From contig NZ_FTMD01000002.1 in assembly GCF_900156155.1 (NCBI RefSeq), positions 309,152 through 373,151 on the forward strand: DNA of 64,000 nt. The letters run 5' to 3'. The position numbers were made by a program, and so were the translations under genes. A model generated the notes under the pieces. It was not told the origin of the DNA and searched no databases. It saw only the letters and a program-made list of their open reading frames with translations. This document shows positions 35,559 to 41,981 of this stretch, piece by piece; the first letter of the stretch is position 1; each line of letters opens with the position of its first letter. Origin of the DNA: Aromatoleum tolulyticum (GTDB lineage: Bacteria; Pseudomonadota; Gammaproteobacteria; Burkholderiales; Rhodocyclaceae).

Positions 35559-36302
35559 ATGCCCGTGACCGCAACCGTACGCGAAGCGCACGCTGCCGCA
35601 AGGCCCGACACGGAACACCTGTGCCGCCTGCTGGCGCACGTTCCGCTCCTCGAAGGATTCGAACCGCCCGAACTGGCCCGTTTCGCCCGCGGCGTGCGCG
35701 AACAGAATGTCGAGCGCGGCGCCGTGCTGTTCCACCGCGGCGACCCCTGCCACGGCTTCCACCTCGTGCTGTGCGGCCAGATCAAGCTCGCCTTCACCTC
35801 CGCCGAAGGCCAGGAGAAGGTCATCGAAATCATGCGCCCGGGCCAGAGTTTCGGCGAGGCGGTGATGTTCATGGAAAAGCCCTACTTCGTGATGGCGCAG
35901 GCCCTCACTGACAGCCGGCTGCTGCACATCGCCAAAAGCGTGGTGTTCGAGGAGATGGACCGCGACCCCACGTTCTGCCGCCGCATCATCGCCGGCCTGT
36001 CGCAGCGCCTGCACCACCTCATCGCCGACGTCGAGACCTACTCGCTGCTCTCGGGCCGCGAGCGCATCGTCGGCTACCTGCTGCGCGAGGAAGAAAGCAG
36101 CGGCGAACCGGGGCTATGCGGACGGGTGTCGATCCGCCTGCCCACGAGCAAGGGCACGATCGCCTCGCGGCTCAACCTCACGCAGGAACACTTCTCGCGA
36201 ATCCTGCACGAACTGGCCGAGGCCGGCCTGATCGTCGTCGAGGGGCGCACGATCCATATCCCGGACATCGAACGTCTGCGCACGACCGGCGCCCGCTACT
36301 GA
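35559..36302 (+). CDS. dnr: Crp/Fnr-family regulator of denitrification (DNR/NNR type)
   Basis: A 247-aa Crp/Fnr regulator. The N-terminal cyclic-nucleotide-binding fold spans about 30-150 (GAVLFHRGDPCHGFHLVLCG, GQSFGEAVMFMEKPY). The C-terminal winged helix has the recognition region PTSKGTIASRLNLTQEHFSRIL. The Cys pattern of oxygen-sensing FNR is absent, so it fits the NO-responsive DNR/NNR group. Only 4 bp separate it from norD, so it is co-transcribed with the genes it probably controls, through the box at 28321. Confidence 0.88.
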   Translation: MPVTATVREAHAAARPDTEHLCRLLAHVPLLEGFEPPELARFARGVREQNVERGAVLFHRGDPCHGFHLVLCGQIKLAFTSAEGQEKVIEIMRPGQSFGEAVMFMEKPYFVMAQALTDSRLLHIAKSVVFEEMDRDPTFCRRIIAGLSQRLHHLIADVETYSLLSGRERIVGYLLREEESSGEPGLCGRVSIRLPTSKGTIASRLNLTQEHFSRILHELAEAGLIVVEGRTIHIPDIERLRTTGARY

Positions 36303-36409
36303 CACGCATCGGCCGCAACGCGGCATCCCGTTGGATCCGTGTCGAAAGTACTGGCGGCGCCTCGGGCCGTAATTGATAATTGATTCCCGTTCCCGCGCGA
36401 ACCAACATC

Positions 36410-37570
36410 ATGAGCGTCACCGACAGCTGGCAGGAATTCGCCGCATCGGCCGCAAGGCAGGCCAGCAACCTGCATGTCGCGTCGGTCAGCGACAAGGTGC
36501 ACGAACTGCACCAGCGCATCCACGCGCGCTATCCGACCATCGCGCGTATCGCCGTGGCGCTGTACGACCCCGAAATGCGCCGACTCAAGACCTTCGTCGC
36601 CAGCAATGATCCGGGGATCTCCCCGCTGCACGGCTACGAGTGCCCGATCGACAGCGTTCCCTCGCTTCTGGCGATCGCCGACAGCGGACAGGCACGCGTC
36701 CTGAACGACCTCAGCAGGCTGCCGGTCAGCGAGTCCACGCACTCGCGCTGGCTGCATCATGAGGGCTTCCTGTCCAGCCTCACACTGCCGATCCGCCGCA
36801 GCGACCAGCTGCTCGGCTTCCTGTTCTTCGATGCGCGGGAACGCGACGTGTTCACCGATCCCGTTGTCGCCGACCTGCTGCTCTACGGCCATCTCATCGG
36901 CATGATCGTGACGCAGGAACTCGCCACCGTGCAGATGCTCGTGGGCGGATTGCGGCTGGCGAGCCAGTTCGCCCACGTGCGCGACCTCGAAACCGGCGCC
37001 CACCTCGACCGCATGGCGCGCTATGCCCGCCTCATCGCGCGCGAGATCGGTCTTTCGCACGGCAAGACGGACGACTACGCGGAGAACATCTTCCTGTTTT
37101 CCGCCCTGCACGACATCGGCAAGGTCGGCGTGCCCGACCGCATCCTGTTGAAGCCCGGCAAGCTCGACGACGCCGAACGCGAGGAGATGCGCCAGCACGT
37201 CATCGTCGGCCTGCAGATGGCCGAGCGCCTGATCAACGACTTCGGCCTCGCGTCCCTGTCGAACATCGACATGCTGCGCAACATCGTCATCGCGCACCAC
37301 GAGCGCATGGACGGCAGCGGCTATCCGCACGGCCTCGCCGGCGACGCCATCCCGCTGGAAGCCCGCATCGTCGCCACCGCCGACGTCTTCGACGCGCTGG
37401 CCTGCGCGCGCAGCTACAAGCCCGCCTGGACGCTCGACAACGCCTTCCAGGAAATCGAGCGCATGTCGGGCACCCAGCTTTATGCCCCTGCAGTACAGGC
37501 CCTGCTCGACTGCCGCGCGGAAGTCGAAGCCATCTATCAGCGCTTTCAGGACGCCATCGTTAAGCTATAA
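36410..37570 (+). CDS. GAF and HD-GYP domain protein (c-di-GMP phosphodiesterase type)
   Basis: A 386-aa signalling protein. A GAF-like domain covers about 20-180 (IARIAVALYDPEMRRLKTFV, FLSSLTLPIRRSDQLLGFLF). An HD-GYP domain covers 195-380 with HLDRMARYARLIA, the HD pair in SALHDIGKVGVPD, GYP-region HHERMDGSGYPHGL and ATADVFDALACARSYKP. All metal-ligand positions I can check are kept, so cyclic-di-GMP hydrolysis is likely. ATG 36410 is preferred over 36380 because it fits the spacing. The stop lies 10 bp before tRNA-Thr. Confidence 0.9.
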   Translation: MSVTDSWQEFAASAARQASNLHVASVSDKVHELHQRIHARYPTIARIAVALYDPEMRRLKTFVASNDPGISPLHGYECPIDSVPSLLAIADSGQARVLNDLSRLPVSESTHSRWLHHEGFLSSLTLPIRRSDQLLGFLFFDARERDVFTDPVVADLLLYGHLIGMIVTQELATVQMLVGGLRLASQFAHVRDLETGAHLDRMARYARLIAREIGLSHGKTDDYAENIFLFSALHDIGKVGVPDRILLKPGKLDDAEREEMRQHVIVGLQMAERLINDFGLASLSNIDMLRNIVIAHHERMDGSGYPHGLAGDAIPLEARIVATADVFDALACARSYKPAWTLDNAFQEIERMSGTQLYAPAVQALLDCRAEVEAIYQRFQDAIVKL

Positions 37571-37580
37571 TCCGGCCCGC

Positions 37581-37656
37581 GCCGGCATAGCTCAGTTGGT
37601 AGAGCAACCGCCTTGTAAGCGGTAGGTCATCTGTTCGAGTCAGATTGTCGGCACCA
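37581..37656 (+). tRNA. tRNA-Thr (anticodon TGT), integration target
   Basis: A 76-nt cloverleaf with encoded CCA. The acceptor GCCGGCA/TGTCGGC has one G-T pair, the D-arm is GCTCAGTTGGTAGAGC, the anticodon stem is CCGCC/GGCGG-like around TTGTAAG with TGT, and the T-arm is ATCTG-TTCGAGT-CAGAT. Its 3' part from 37608 is the left attachment site of the integrated element. Because the element brings an identical 3' half, the tRNA remains intact. Confidence 0.96.
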
Positions 37657-37657
37657 A
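37608..37657. repeat. attL: 50-bp direct repeat inside tRNA-Thr
   Basis: Identical to 46666-46715 over 50 bp, from the CCGCC of the anticodon stem to one base past CCA. It is flanked by different bases on both sides. Typical of a tyrosine integrase that targets a tRNA anticodon-to-3'-end segment. Confidence 0.95.
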
Positions 37658-37672
37658 TAGAATCAAGTATTT

Positions 37673-37699
37673 AGCCCGGTCAGAATGATCGGGCTTTTT
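37673..37699 (+). terminator. Element-borne terminator for tRNA-Thr
   Basis: AGCCCGGT-loop-ATCGGGCT followed by TTTTT on the plus strand, 16 bp beyond attL and thus inside the element. The run CGGGCTTTTTGCTTTCC is also found after attR (46747 onward), so the element supplies a copy of the terminator it displaced. Confidence 0.85.
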
Positions 37700-37713
37700 G
37701 CTTTCCTGGCTCC

Positions 37714-37732
37714 GTGTAGCCACGGTGTAGCC
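37714..37732. repeat. Left integrase arm-type sites (two GTGTAGCC)
   Basis: GTGTAGCC occurs at 37714-37721 and 37725-37732. The surrounding 22-bp unit (37711-37732) recurs exactly at 46514-46535 beside the right end. Placement inside each end of the element fits arm-type sites of a tyrosine recombinase. Confidence 0.6.
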
Positions 37733-37814
37733 GAGAACTGCTGATCACGTGGCCGGATGTGGACCACCCTTCTCCACCACTGCCCTAAAGCCGGCCGAGT
37801 CATGGAGCTATGTC

Positions 37815-38453
37815 GTGTCGAGTGACGCTAGAGGCAATCTGCGCAGTTCTCTCGAGAACTGGGCGAACATTACTGTAAGGAACTCAGAGGAGCAGCTACG
37901 AATTCGGATGATTCGGGCGTTCCTTGCAAGCTCTGAGCCAACCGATCGCTATGCAACTTGGGCTACCGTTGGGGTTGCCGGTGCCATTGTTGCTGTAATT
38001 TCCAATCTTAAGGACAGCCAAGAGCTGATTGGCACGCCCGGCTTACGCTCGGTGTTGCTTTTCTTGATTGGGGCCTTAGCCTTCGGGTTACTGCAGCGTG
38101 CCGCCGCGGCTTATGTCGTCCTAGGCCTTTCTGTTCAGTCCGAGGCCGAGGCGAGTGCGAGGGAGGTCGTTGCCAAGCACGCTGAGACAGAGGCGAAGAT
38201 TCAAGCAATGGCTGAAGATGCCGGCCTTGAAGTAAATACATCACTCGACATTACCCGCCCGCTAGGTGCGTATTCCGATGTCATTCCCCTGCCATTCCGC
38301 TGGATCGTGCAGCGCGCGCAGAAAAAAGCCACCGCCGATCCCTCGTACCTTCAACGAAAGTTAGTCTGCGCGGTCTTTCGCCAGTCGCTCTACCTAATCT
38401 TTGAGATCCTATTTGCAATTGCCGCTGTGGTTGTGGTGGTCGTGAATCTCTAG
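37815..38453 (+). CDS. Element-borne membrane protein of unknown function
   Basis: The only rightward gene of the element, next to attL. From the GTG at 37815, which has GGAG 7 bp upstream, it gives 212 aa; a GTG at 37749 in frame would add 22 residues. Hydrophobic segments lie near residues 47-65 and 77-100 (WATVGVAGAIVAVISNL, SVLLFLIGALAFGLLQ) and at the C-terminus (LYLIFEILFAIAAVVVVVVNL in part). A helical charged region (VQSEAEASAREVVAKHAETEAKIQAMAEDAG, cited in part) lies between. Codon use is more A/T-rich than the rest of the window. This position in satellites often holds cargo such as anti-phage or superinfection-exclusion genes. That is inference; I do not recognise the family. The 200 bp between it and the capsid gene stop hold no gene. 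Confidence 0.7.
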   Translation: MSSDARGNLRSSLENWANITVRNSEEQLRIRMIRAFLASSEPTDRYATWATVGVAGAIVAVISNLKDSQELIGTPGLRSVLLFLIGALAFGLLQRAAAAYVVLGLSVQSEAEASAREVVAKHAETEAKIQAMAEDAGLEVNTSLDITRPLGAYSDVIPLPFRWIVQRAQKKATADPSYLQRKLVCAVFRQSLYLIFEILFAIAAVVVVVVNL

Positions 38454-38656
38454 ATTCAGTGCGTTGACTTTCGACTATCTCGAAGTACCCAGAGCCGTCC
38501 ACAAAAGGTTGCGCCCCGCGTCCGTGGGATGCCGGACCGGGGCGCGTGCCCTGCGCGCGGGACGTCGCCAGGGGGCGGCCGGTTTGCTCCTGTGCGGATG
38601 CCGGCCTCCGCATCCCGGTATCGCCTCGCGGCGCCCGCCGGGCCGGGGGAGTAACC

Positions 38657-39874
38657 TTACAGCGCGCCTTTCACGAGCAAAGCCGGCCGGTACACGGTCA
38701 GCATCGCGCGTAGCTCGGCCAGGATCGCGATCATATTCTTGGTGAAGAAGTCGCTGTGGCTCTCGGAGATCCGCACGAGCGCATCTTCTCGGACCCAATA
38801 ATCACACGCCTGAGCGAAGTCCCCTGTGAGGAACGTCCCGGCCGTAATGGCGTTTGAGACCACGATCGGGACGAGCTTTTCATTCCACTCGAGGTAGCGG
38901 CCCTGGGAGTCCTTGAGCAGCGCGAGGTCCTCGGCGTCGGCCGGGTTCAGAAGGATGCCGGTCGGGTTGCCGTCGGCGAGCTGCACCTGGGTTACGCTAC
39001 GGCGTAAGACATCCACGCCATTATCTCCGCTCGTGGTGCGGTTGTAGGCCGTGGCCTGATTCACAAGCCCGTCCATGCTGCCGCCGCTCCCGTCGCCGAG
39101 CATAATTTGGTCCTCCTCCTCGATCGAGAGCCCGTAGAGCAGTTGGCCGTCGATGAAGGCGCGCAGCATGCCGGCATCGGCCAGCACTTGACGCGAGGCG
39201 GGGATCCAGTGGGCAACAGTCACGGCGTCCGCTTTGCCGAGCGTAAAGGATAGGCTCGACTCGTTCTTGGCGACGTTCTCACGGTTCGGCGAGCTGTACT
39301 GCGGGCCGGCGTTGTTCGTCAGGCTCGCTTTGGGGAATTCCATCGAGCCGGCGTCGGTGAAGCGCACGTTGAGCAGGTCGCGTAGTGTGCGGCGGCGCTG
39401 AGCGGCGCCGATGATCTCGGTTCGTCCGGACTGCACGAGCGCGTCTTGCGAAACGACGGCCGCTTTCATCCCGATATGCAGGGACTTCGCGTCCAGGCGC
39501 ACGCGTAGCTCCGGGACTTCGCGGCTCGCGACCATGGCGAAGCCCGGCGCCGAGAGCACCGCGTCGGAAACCGCCTTGTGGCTGCCGCCGAGGGGGCCGC
39601 TGTATCCGCTACCGCCGCGATGCGCGAGCGCCTGCTCGACGTCGAGGAGGCGCGATTTCAGTTCAGCCGTGGTGTCGTCAAGCTGGCGGCCCGTCCGGTC
39701 ACTCAGGTCCTTCAAACCTTTCTTCAGCGATTCTTGCAAGGCCTCGAGGTCTTTCACTTCCATCGTGCCGAGGGCCATTGCCAGGACGCCAGCGGCGGCC
39801 GGGTCCGCGCCGAGGGCCATTATTACCAGGGCGCCCACCGCGGCAAGCGCGCCATAGATTAGTTTCGTTTTCAT
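38657..39874 (-). CDS. HK97-fold phage major capsid protein
   Basis: A 405-aa product. Residues about 38-75 form the coiled-coil delta domain (MEVKDLEALQESLKKGLKDL). Residues 115-405 have the HK97 capsid order: AVVSQDALVQSGRTEIIG, RTLRDLLNVRFTDAGSMEFPK, then AVTVAHWIPASRQVLADA, GLSIEEEDQIMLGDGSGGSMDGLVNQA in parts, and the A-domain GILLNPADAEDLALLKD. The protein starts with a hydrophobic segment, MKTKLIYGALAAVGALVIMA, unusual for a capsid protein. The ATG at 39874 has GGAG 11 bp upstream, and ATG at residue 38 has no ribosome site, so the long start is favoured. No protease gene lies upstream. Last gene of the minus-strand operon, with its own promoter. Confidence 0.9.
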   Translation of the reverse strand: MKTKLIYGALAAVGALVIMALGADPAAAGVLAMALGTMEVKDLEALQESLKKGLKDLSDRTGRQLDDTTAELKSRLLDVEQALAHRGGSGYSGPLGGSHKAVSDAVLSAPGFAMVASREVPELRVRLDAKSLHIGMKAAVVSQDALVQSGRTEIIGAAQRRRTLRDLLNVRFTDAGSMEFPKASLTNNAGPQYSSPNRENVAKNESSLSFTLGKADAVTVAHWIPASRQVLADAGMLRAFIDGQLLYGLSIEEEDQIMLGDGSGGSMDGLVNQATAYNRTTSGDNGVDVLRRSVTQVQLADGNPTGILLNPADAEDLALLKDSQGRYLEWNEKLVPIVVSNAITAGTFLTGDFAQACDYWVREDALVRISESHSDFFTKNMIAILAELRAMLTVYRPALLVKGAL

Positions 39875-39942
39875 TTGTCAGTTACTCCAATTGCATTTTT
39901 TGGGTGTGCCTCGTGGGGAGGCGTTTGGCTCTTACCCCGCTG

Positions 39943-39988
39943 CACACGTCCCGTGTGTCGGCGGGCACTCCCACTACGTCCCGTAGTG
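39943..39988 (-). promoter_or_regulatory. Twin hairpins with identical GGA triloop in the capsid-gene leader
   Basis: Two hairpins share the loop context CG-TCC-CG on the plus strand (GGA loop in the mRNA). They are CACACG-TCC-CGTGTG at 39943-39957 (6 bp) and CACTACG-TCC-CGTAGTG at 39972-39988 (7 bp). They lie between the predicted promoter at 40011-40039 and the capsid start at 39874. Stems differ in sequence but keep pairing, which suggests selection on structure. They could be a protein-binding translational operator or a packaging signal. Confidence 0.5.
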
Positions 39989-40010
39989 CCTAGAGGGAGC
40001 CATGTCCGCG

Positions 40011-40039
40011 ACCGTACGGCATGCATTTTATATTGTCAA
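40011..40039 (-). promoter_or_regulatory. Sigma-70-type promoter for the capsid gene
   Basis: On the minus strand a perfect TTGACA -35 box (40034-40039) is separated by 17 bp from TACGGT (-10, 40011-40016). Transcription would start near 40004 and leave a leader of about 130 nt with the twin hairpins. Confidence 0.6.
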
Positions 40040-40048
40040 ATCAAAGCC

Positions 40049-40070
40049 TTATTGACGGTTGCGTCAATAA
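40049..40070 (-). terminator. Hairpin after the small-gene operon, before the capsid promoter
   Basis: TTATTGACG-GTTG-CGTCAATAA, a perfect 9-bp stem with a 4-nt loop, immediately after the stop of the 90-aa gene. A further CGTCAAT follows at 40071-40077. There is no clear U-tract; it may be a terminator, or an operator for the capsid promoter 10 bp downstream. Confidence 0.45.
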
Positions 40071-40072
40071 CG

Positions 40073-40345
40073 TCAATGACGAAGAGATCCCGTAGCGCGG
40101 CCGGCGGGGTCAATGGTGGCGACGATATGCTCGGCGCCCTCGTGCTCGCGCAGCCACAATTCCAGGCGCGGGGCGCGGGGGTCGATGCGCGTGACCAGGA
40201 AGGGCCGGGCGCCTGCGGTGATAGCGGCGTCAAGGGTCCGGCGGTGTTCGGGCGGGAGTTCGGCCGCAACGGCCGCGGCGATCAGGGCGGCGGCCTCCTG
40301 CGCAACGCGGGCGATGCTGGCGAGCTCTTTGGCTTGGGTGGTCAT
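40073..40345 (-). CDS. Small element protein, 90 aa, unknown
   Basis: An Ala-rich helical N-terminus (TQAKELASIARVAQEAAALIAAAVAAEL in part) is followed by ITAGARPFLVTRIDPRAPRLELWL and EHIVATIDPAGRATG, which look like two beta-hairpins. Start and preceding stop overlap (ATGA at 40342-40345), so it is translated with the 98-aa gene. No family recognised. It ends the early operon; the capsid gene follows under its own promoter. Confidence 0.7.
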   Translation of the reverse strand: MTTQAKELASIARVAQEAAALIAAAVAAELPPEHRRTLDAAITAGARPFLVTRIDPRAPRLELWLREHEGAEHIVATIDPAGRATGSLRH

Positions 40346-40638
40346 GGTGCTTTTCTCCTCTTGCGGGTTGTGGAGGTGGCGTTCTCGGCGAGCAGGTCGG
40401 CGCGGATCCGGCGCAATGTGCCGCGCTCGCCGAGGCGCTTGGTTGCGGTAACGATCGCCTCGTCGTGGGCTTGCTCGATTCGGCATAAGCGCGCCTCGGC
40501 GATCTGGCGGGGAATCCACAAGAGGCACGCGGCGCGCGGGTCCTCGAGCAAGTCTGCATAGGCGCCGAGGGCGTCCAGGTAGGCATCCTCGAGGACCGGC
40601 ACGCGATCCGCGGCGAGCTCTGGCAGTGCGGCGGTCAT
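40342..40638 (-). CDS. Small element protein, 98 aa, unknown
   Basis: Mostly helical, acidic N-terminal half (VLEDAYLDALGAYADLLEDPRAACLLWIPRQ in part) and basic C-terminal end (TSTTRKRRKAP). ATGA overlaps at both ends tie it to its neighbours. Position between small terminase and capsid genes suggests a head-assembly or DNA-packaging accessory role, but nothing in the sequence shows this. Confidence 0.7.
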   Translation of the reverse strand: MTAALPELAADRVPVLEDAYLDALGAYADLLEDPRAACLLWIPRQIAEARLCRIEQAHDEAIVTATKRLGERGTLRRIRADLLAENATSTTRKRRKAP

Positions 40639-41042
40639 CGCGCAACTACCTCCGGCGCCCATCCCTCGACGGGAATCCTGGCGCGCTCGCCCCGTTGCAG
40701 AAGTCCGAGCCGGTCCAGGTAGGCGGCCTCCGACTCGTATTCGCCGGCGCCGTGGGTGCCCCGTGGGCCGGGCCACTGTGGAAGGCGCTCGTCCGTCCTG
40801 CGGCGGGCCTCCGGAGCCTCCACACGCCACCAGGCGCGCGGTCGGGTGCCGGGATGACGCCTCGCCCATATCGGCAGCAGGATCGCCCCGTATGCCGCCC
40901 ACAGTGCGCGCAGGCGGCTCCCGTGCTGGATGAGCATCCACAGTGCCTCGGCATCATCGGCGGGAGGCTCCTCGAGCAGCAGCCGGGCGACGCGCTCGGG
41001 GACAGTCCCGTAATTGCTGCGGTCTCTGCGTCGCGTGGTCAT
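40635..41042 (-). CDS. Phage-type conserved protein next to small terminase, 135 aa
   Basis: Contains GTRPRAWWRVEAPEARRRTDE and YESEAAYLDRLGLLQRGERARI. This pattern (RPxAWWRxxAPE ... E..YLxRxGLL...E) occurs in proteins encoded beside terminase genes in many proteobacterial prophages, whose function is not known to me. It overlaps the terminase stop as TAATG (41041-41044) and the next start as ATGA, giving a coupled packaging operon. Confidence 0.75.
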   Translation of the reverse strand: MTTRRRDRSNYGTVPERVARLLLEEPPADDAEALWMLIQHGSRLRALWAAYGAILLPIWARRHPGTRPRAWWRVEAPEARRRTDERLPQWPGPRGTHGAGEYESEAAYLDRLGLLQRGERARIPVEGWAPEVVAR

Positions 41043-41383
41043 TACCGCCCCCTCGGCGGACGGCCGATCTTGGGCGGCGGGGCGTCGTCGACCTTGAACT
41101 GGAGCTGCTTCATTGCCGCGAGGAACAGAGTTCTGCTTCGGTGCTCGACGTCGACGGCGGGGTTTACCTTGGGGACGCCATAGCGGTCGAGCACCGTGAT
41201 TCCCTGAGCGGTGACGATCGCGGCGGCTTCGGCGGCTCGGTCGTAGGCGCGCAGTCCTTCGTGGAGGGTCGCCAGCCGTGCGGCGTCGTCAATCACATAA
41301 TCGTCGTGGAGCTTCGCCCACAATTTGCGCGCGGCCGGCGACAGATCGGCCGGGGCTCGCGGGGGTTTCGGTGCAATCGTCAT
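41042..41383 (-). CDS. Phage terminase small subunit, P27-like
   Basis: A 113-aa product matching the P27 family of small terminases: LSPAARKLWAKLHDDYVIDDAARLATLHEGLRAYDRA (in parts), AAAIVTAQGITVLDRYGVPKVNPAVDVE and a Lys/Arg-Pro-rich end (PPPKIGRPPRGR). Small terminases recognise the packaging site. In phage satellites such a gene redirects the helper's large terminase to satellite DNA. No large-terminase gene is present in the element, in line with that use. Ribosome site GAGG lies upstream of ATG 41383. Confidence 0.78.
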   Translation of the reverse strand: MTIAPKPPRAPADLSPAARKLWAKLHDDYVIDDAARLATLHEGLRAYDRAAEAAAIVTAQGITVLDRYGVPKVNPAVDVEHRSRTLFLAAMKQLQFKVDDAPPPKIGRPPRGR

Positions 41384-41492
41384 GGTCGGGCCTCAAAGTG
41401 CTTTGAAAATCGTTTGTTCATGAAAATTTGATTTGGGCGTCGGTTGCCAGGTCGGTCGTGCCGTGGCTTTTTACCTCGCCCCTACCCCGTAG

Positions 41493-41816
41493 TCATACCG
41501 TCATCGCCGGGTATTTCGGATAGACGCTTCCCACCGGCGTAACGCGTGCGGGCCGTGCGGGCGCGGCAGAGTCTTCGGGCACCAGGCCAACGTAGTAACC
41601 GGCGGGGTGCGCTCGGCTATCTGCGCAGTGGGCGACATAGTGCGAGATTCCGGTCATGCGCCCGTGCCAATGGGGTCGCCTGCACGCGGGGCAGTAGAAC
41701 GTCATCAACTCGCCACTGAGCGTCGGCCGGGCGAGGTAAGTCGGCGGCTGCCCGGACTGACGGGAGGCGAGGTAATTTGCGAGGTTGAGTTCGCTGATAA
41801 ATGCGTCGGTAATCAC
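41493..41816 (-). CDS. Element protein with Cys/His cluster, 107 aa, unknown
   Basis: Starts with GTG at 41816 behind GGAG. It contains LMTFYCPACRRPHWHG followed by HYVAHCADS. The CxxC and later His/Cys residues could bind zinc. The rest is without recognisable domain. It lies between the primase-helicase and the small terminase, with about 100 bp on either side, and may have its own regulation. Function unknown. Confidence 0.65.
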   Translation of the reverse strand: MITDAFISELNLANYLASRQSGQPPTYLARPTLSGELMTFYCPACRRPHWHGRMTGISHYVAHCADSRAHPAGYYVGLVPEDSAAPARPARVTPVGSVYPKYPAMTV

Positions 41817-41853
41817 GGTAATTTCTCCAGTTGCGCTAATTTATGAATGCCGC

Positions 41854-41981
41854 ACCGGGACACCACGCCCCGGCCGGACACCCGGACACCCCCTATAGGG
41901 GTGTGTCCGTGTCTGTCCGGTCTACGGGGGGCCGTGGCCGGACAAATGTCCGGTTTTGTCCGTGTCTGTCCGGCTGTCCGG
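41854..41981. repeat. Cluster of TGTCCG(G) repeats around a palindrome: candidate replication origin
   Basis: About nine copies of TGTCCG/CGGACA in both orientations occur within ~130 bp, for example at 41882-41887, 41904-41909, 41914-41920, 41938-41944, 41947-41953, 41967-41973 and 41976-41981. They flank an imperfect palindrome centred on CCCCTATAGGGG (41890-41901). The block sits at the 3' end of the primase-helicase gene and codes its last ~20 residues. Satellite replicases usually bind iterons close to their own gene. Confidence 0.55.

Noticed and set aside
32606-35872. Minus-strand open frame of more than 1000 codons across the 4Fe-4S protein, norD and dnr
   Set aside because: Opposite to intact nor genes with conserved motifs; no ribosome site or domain in the antisense product.
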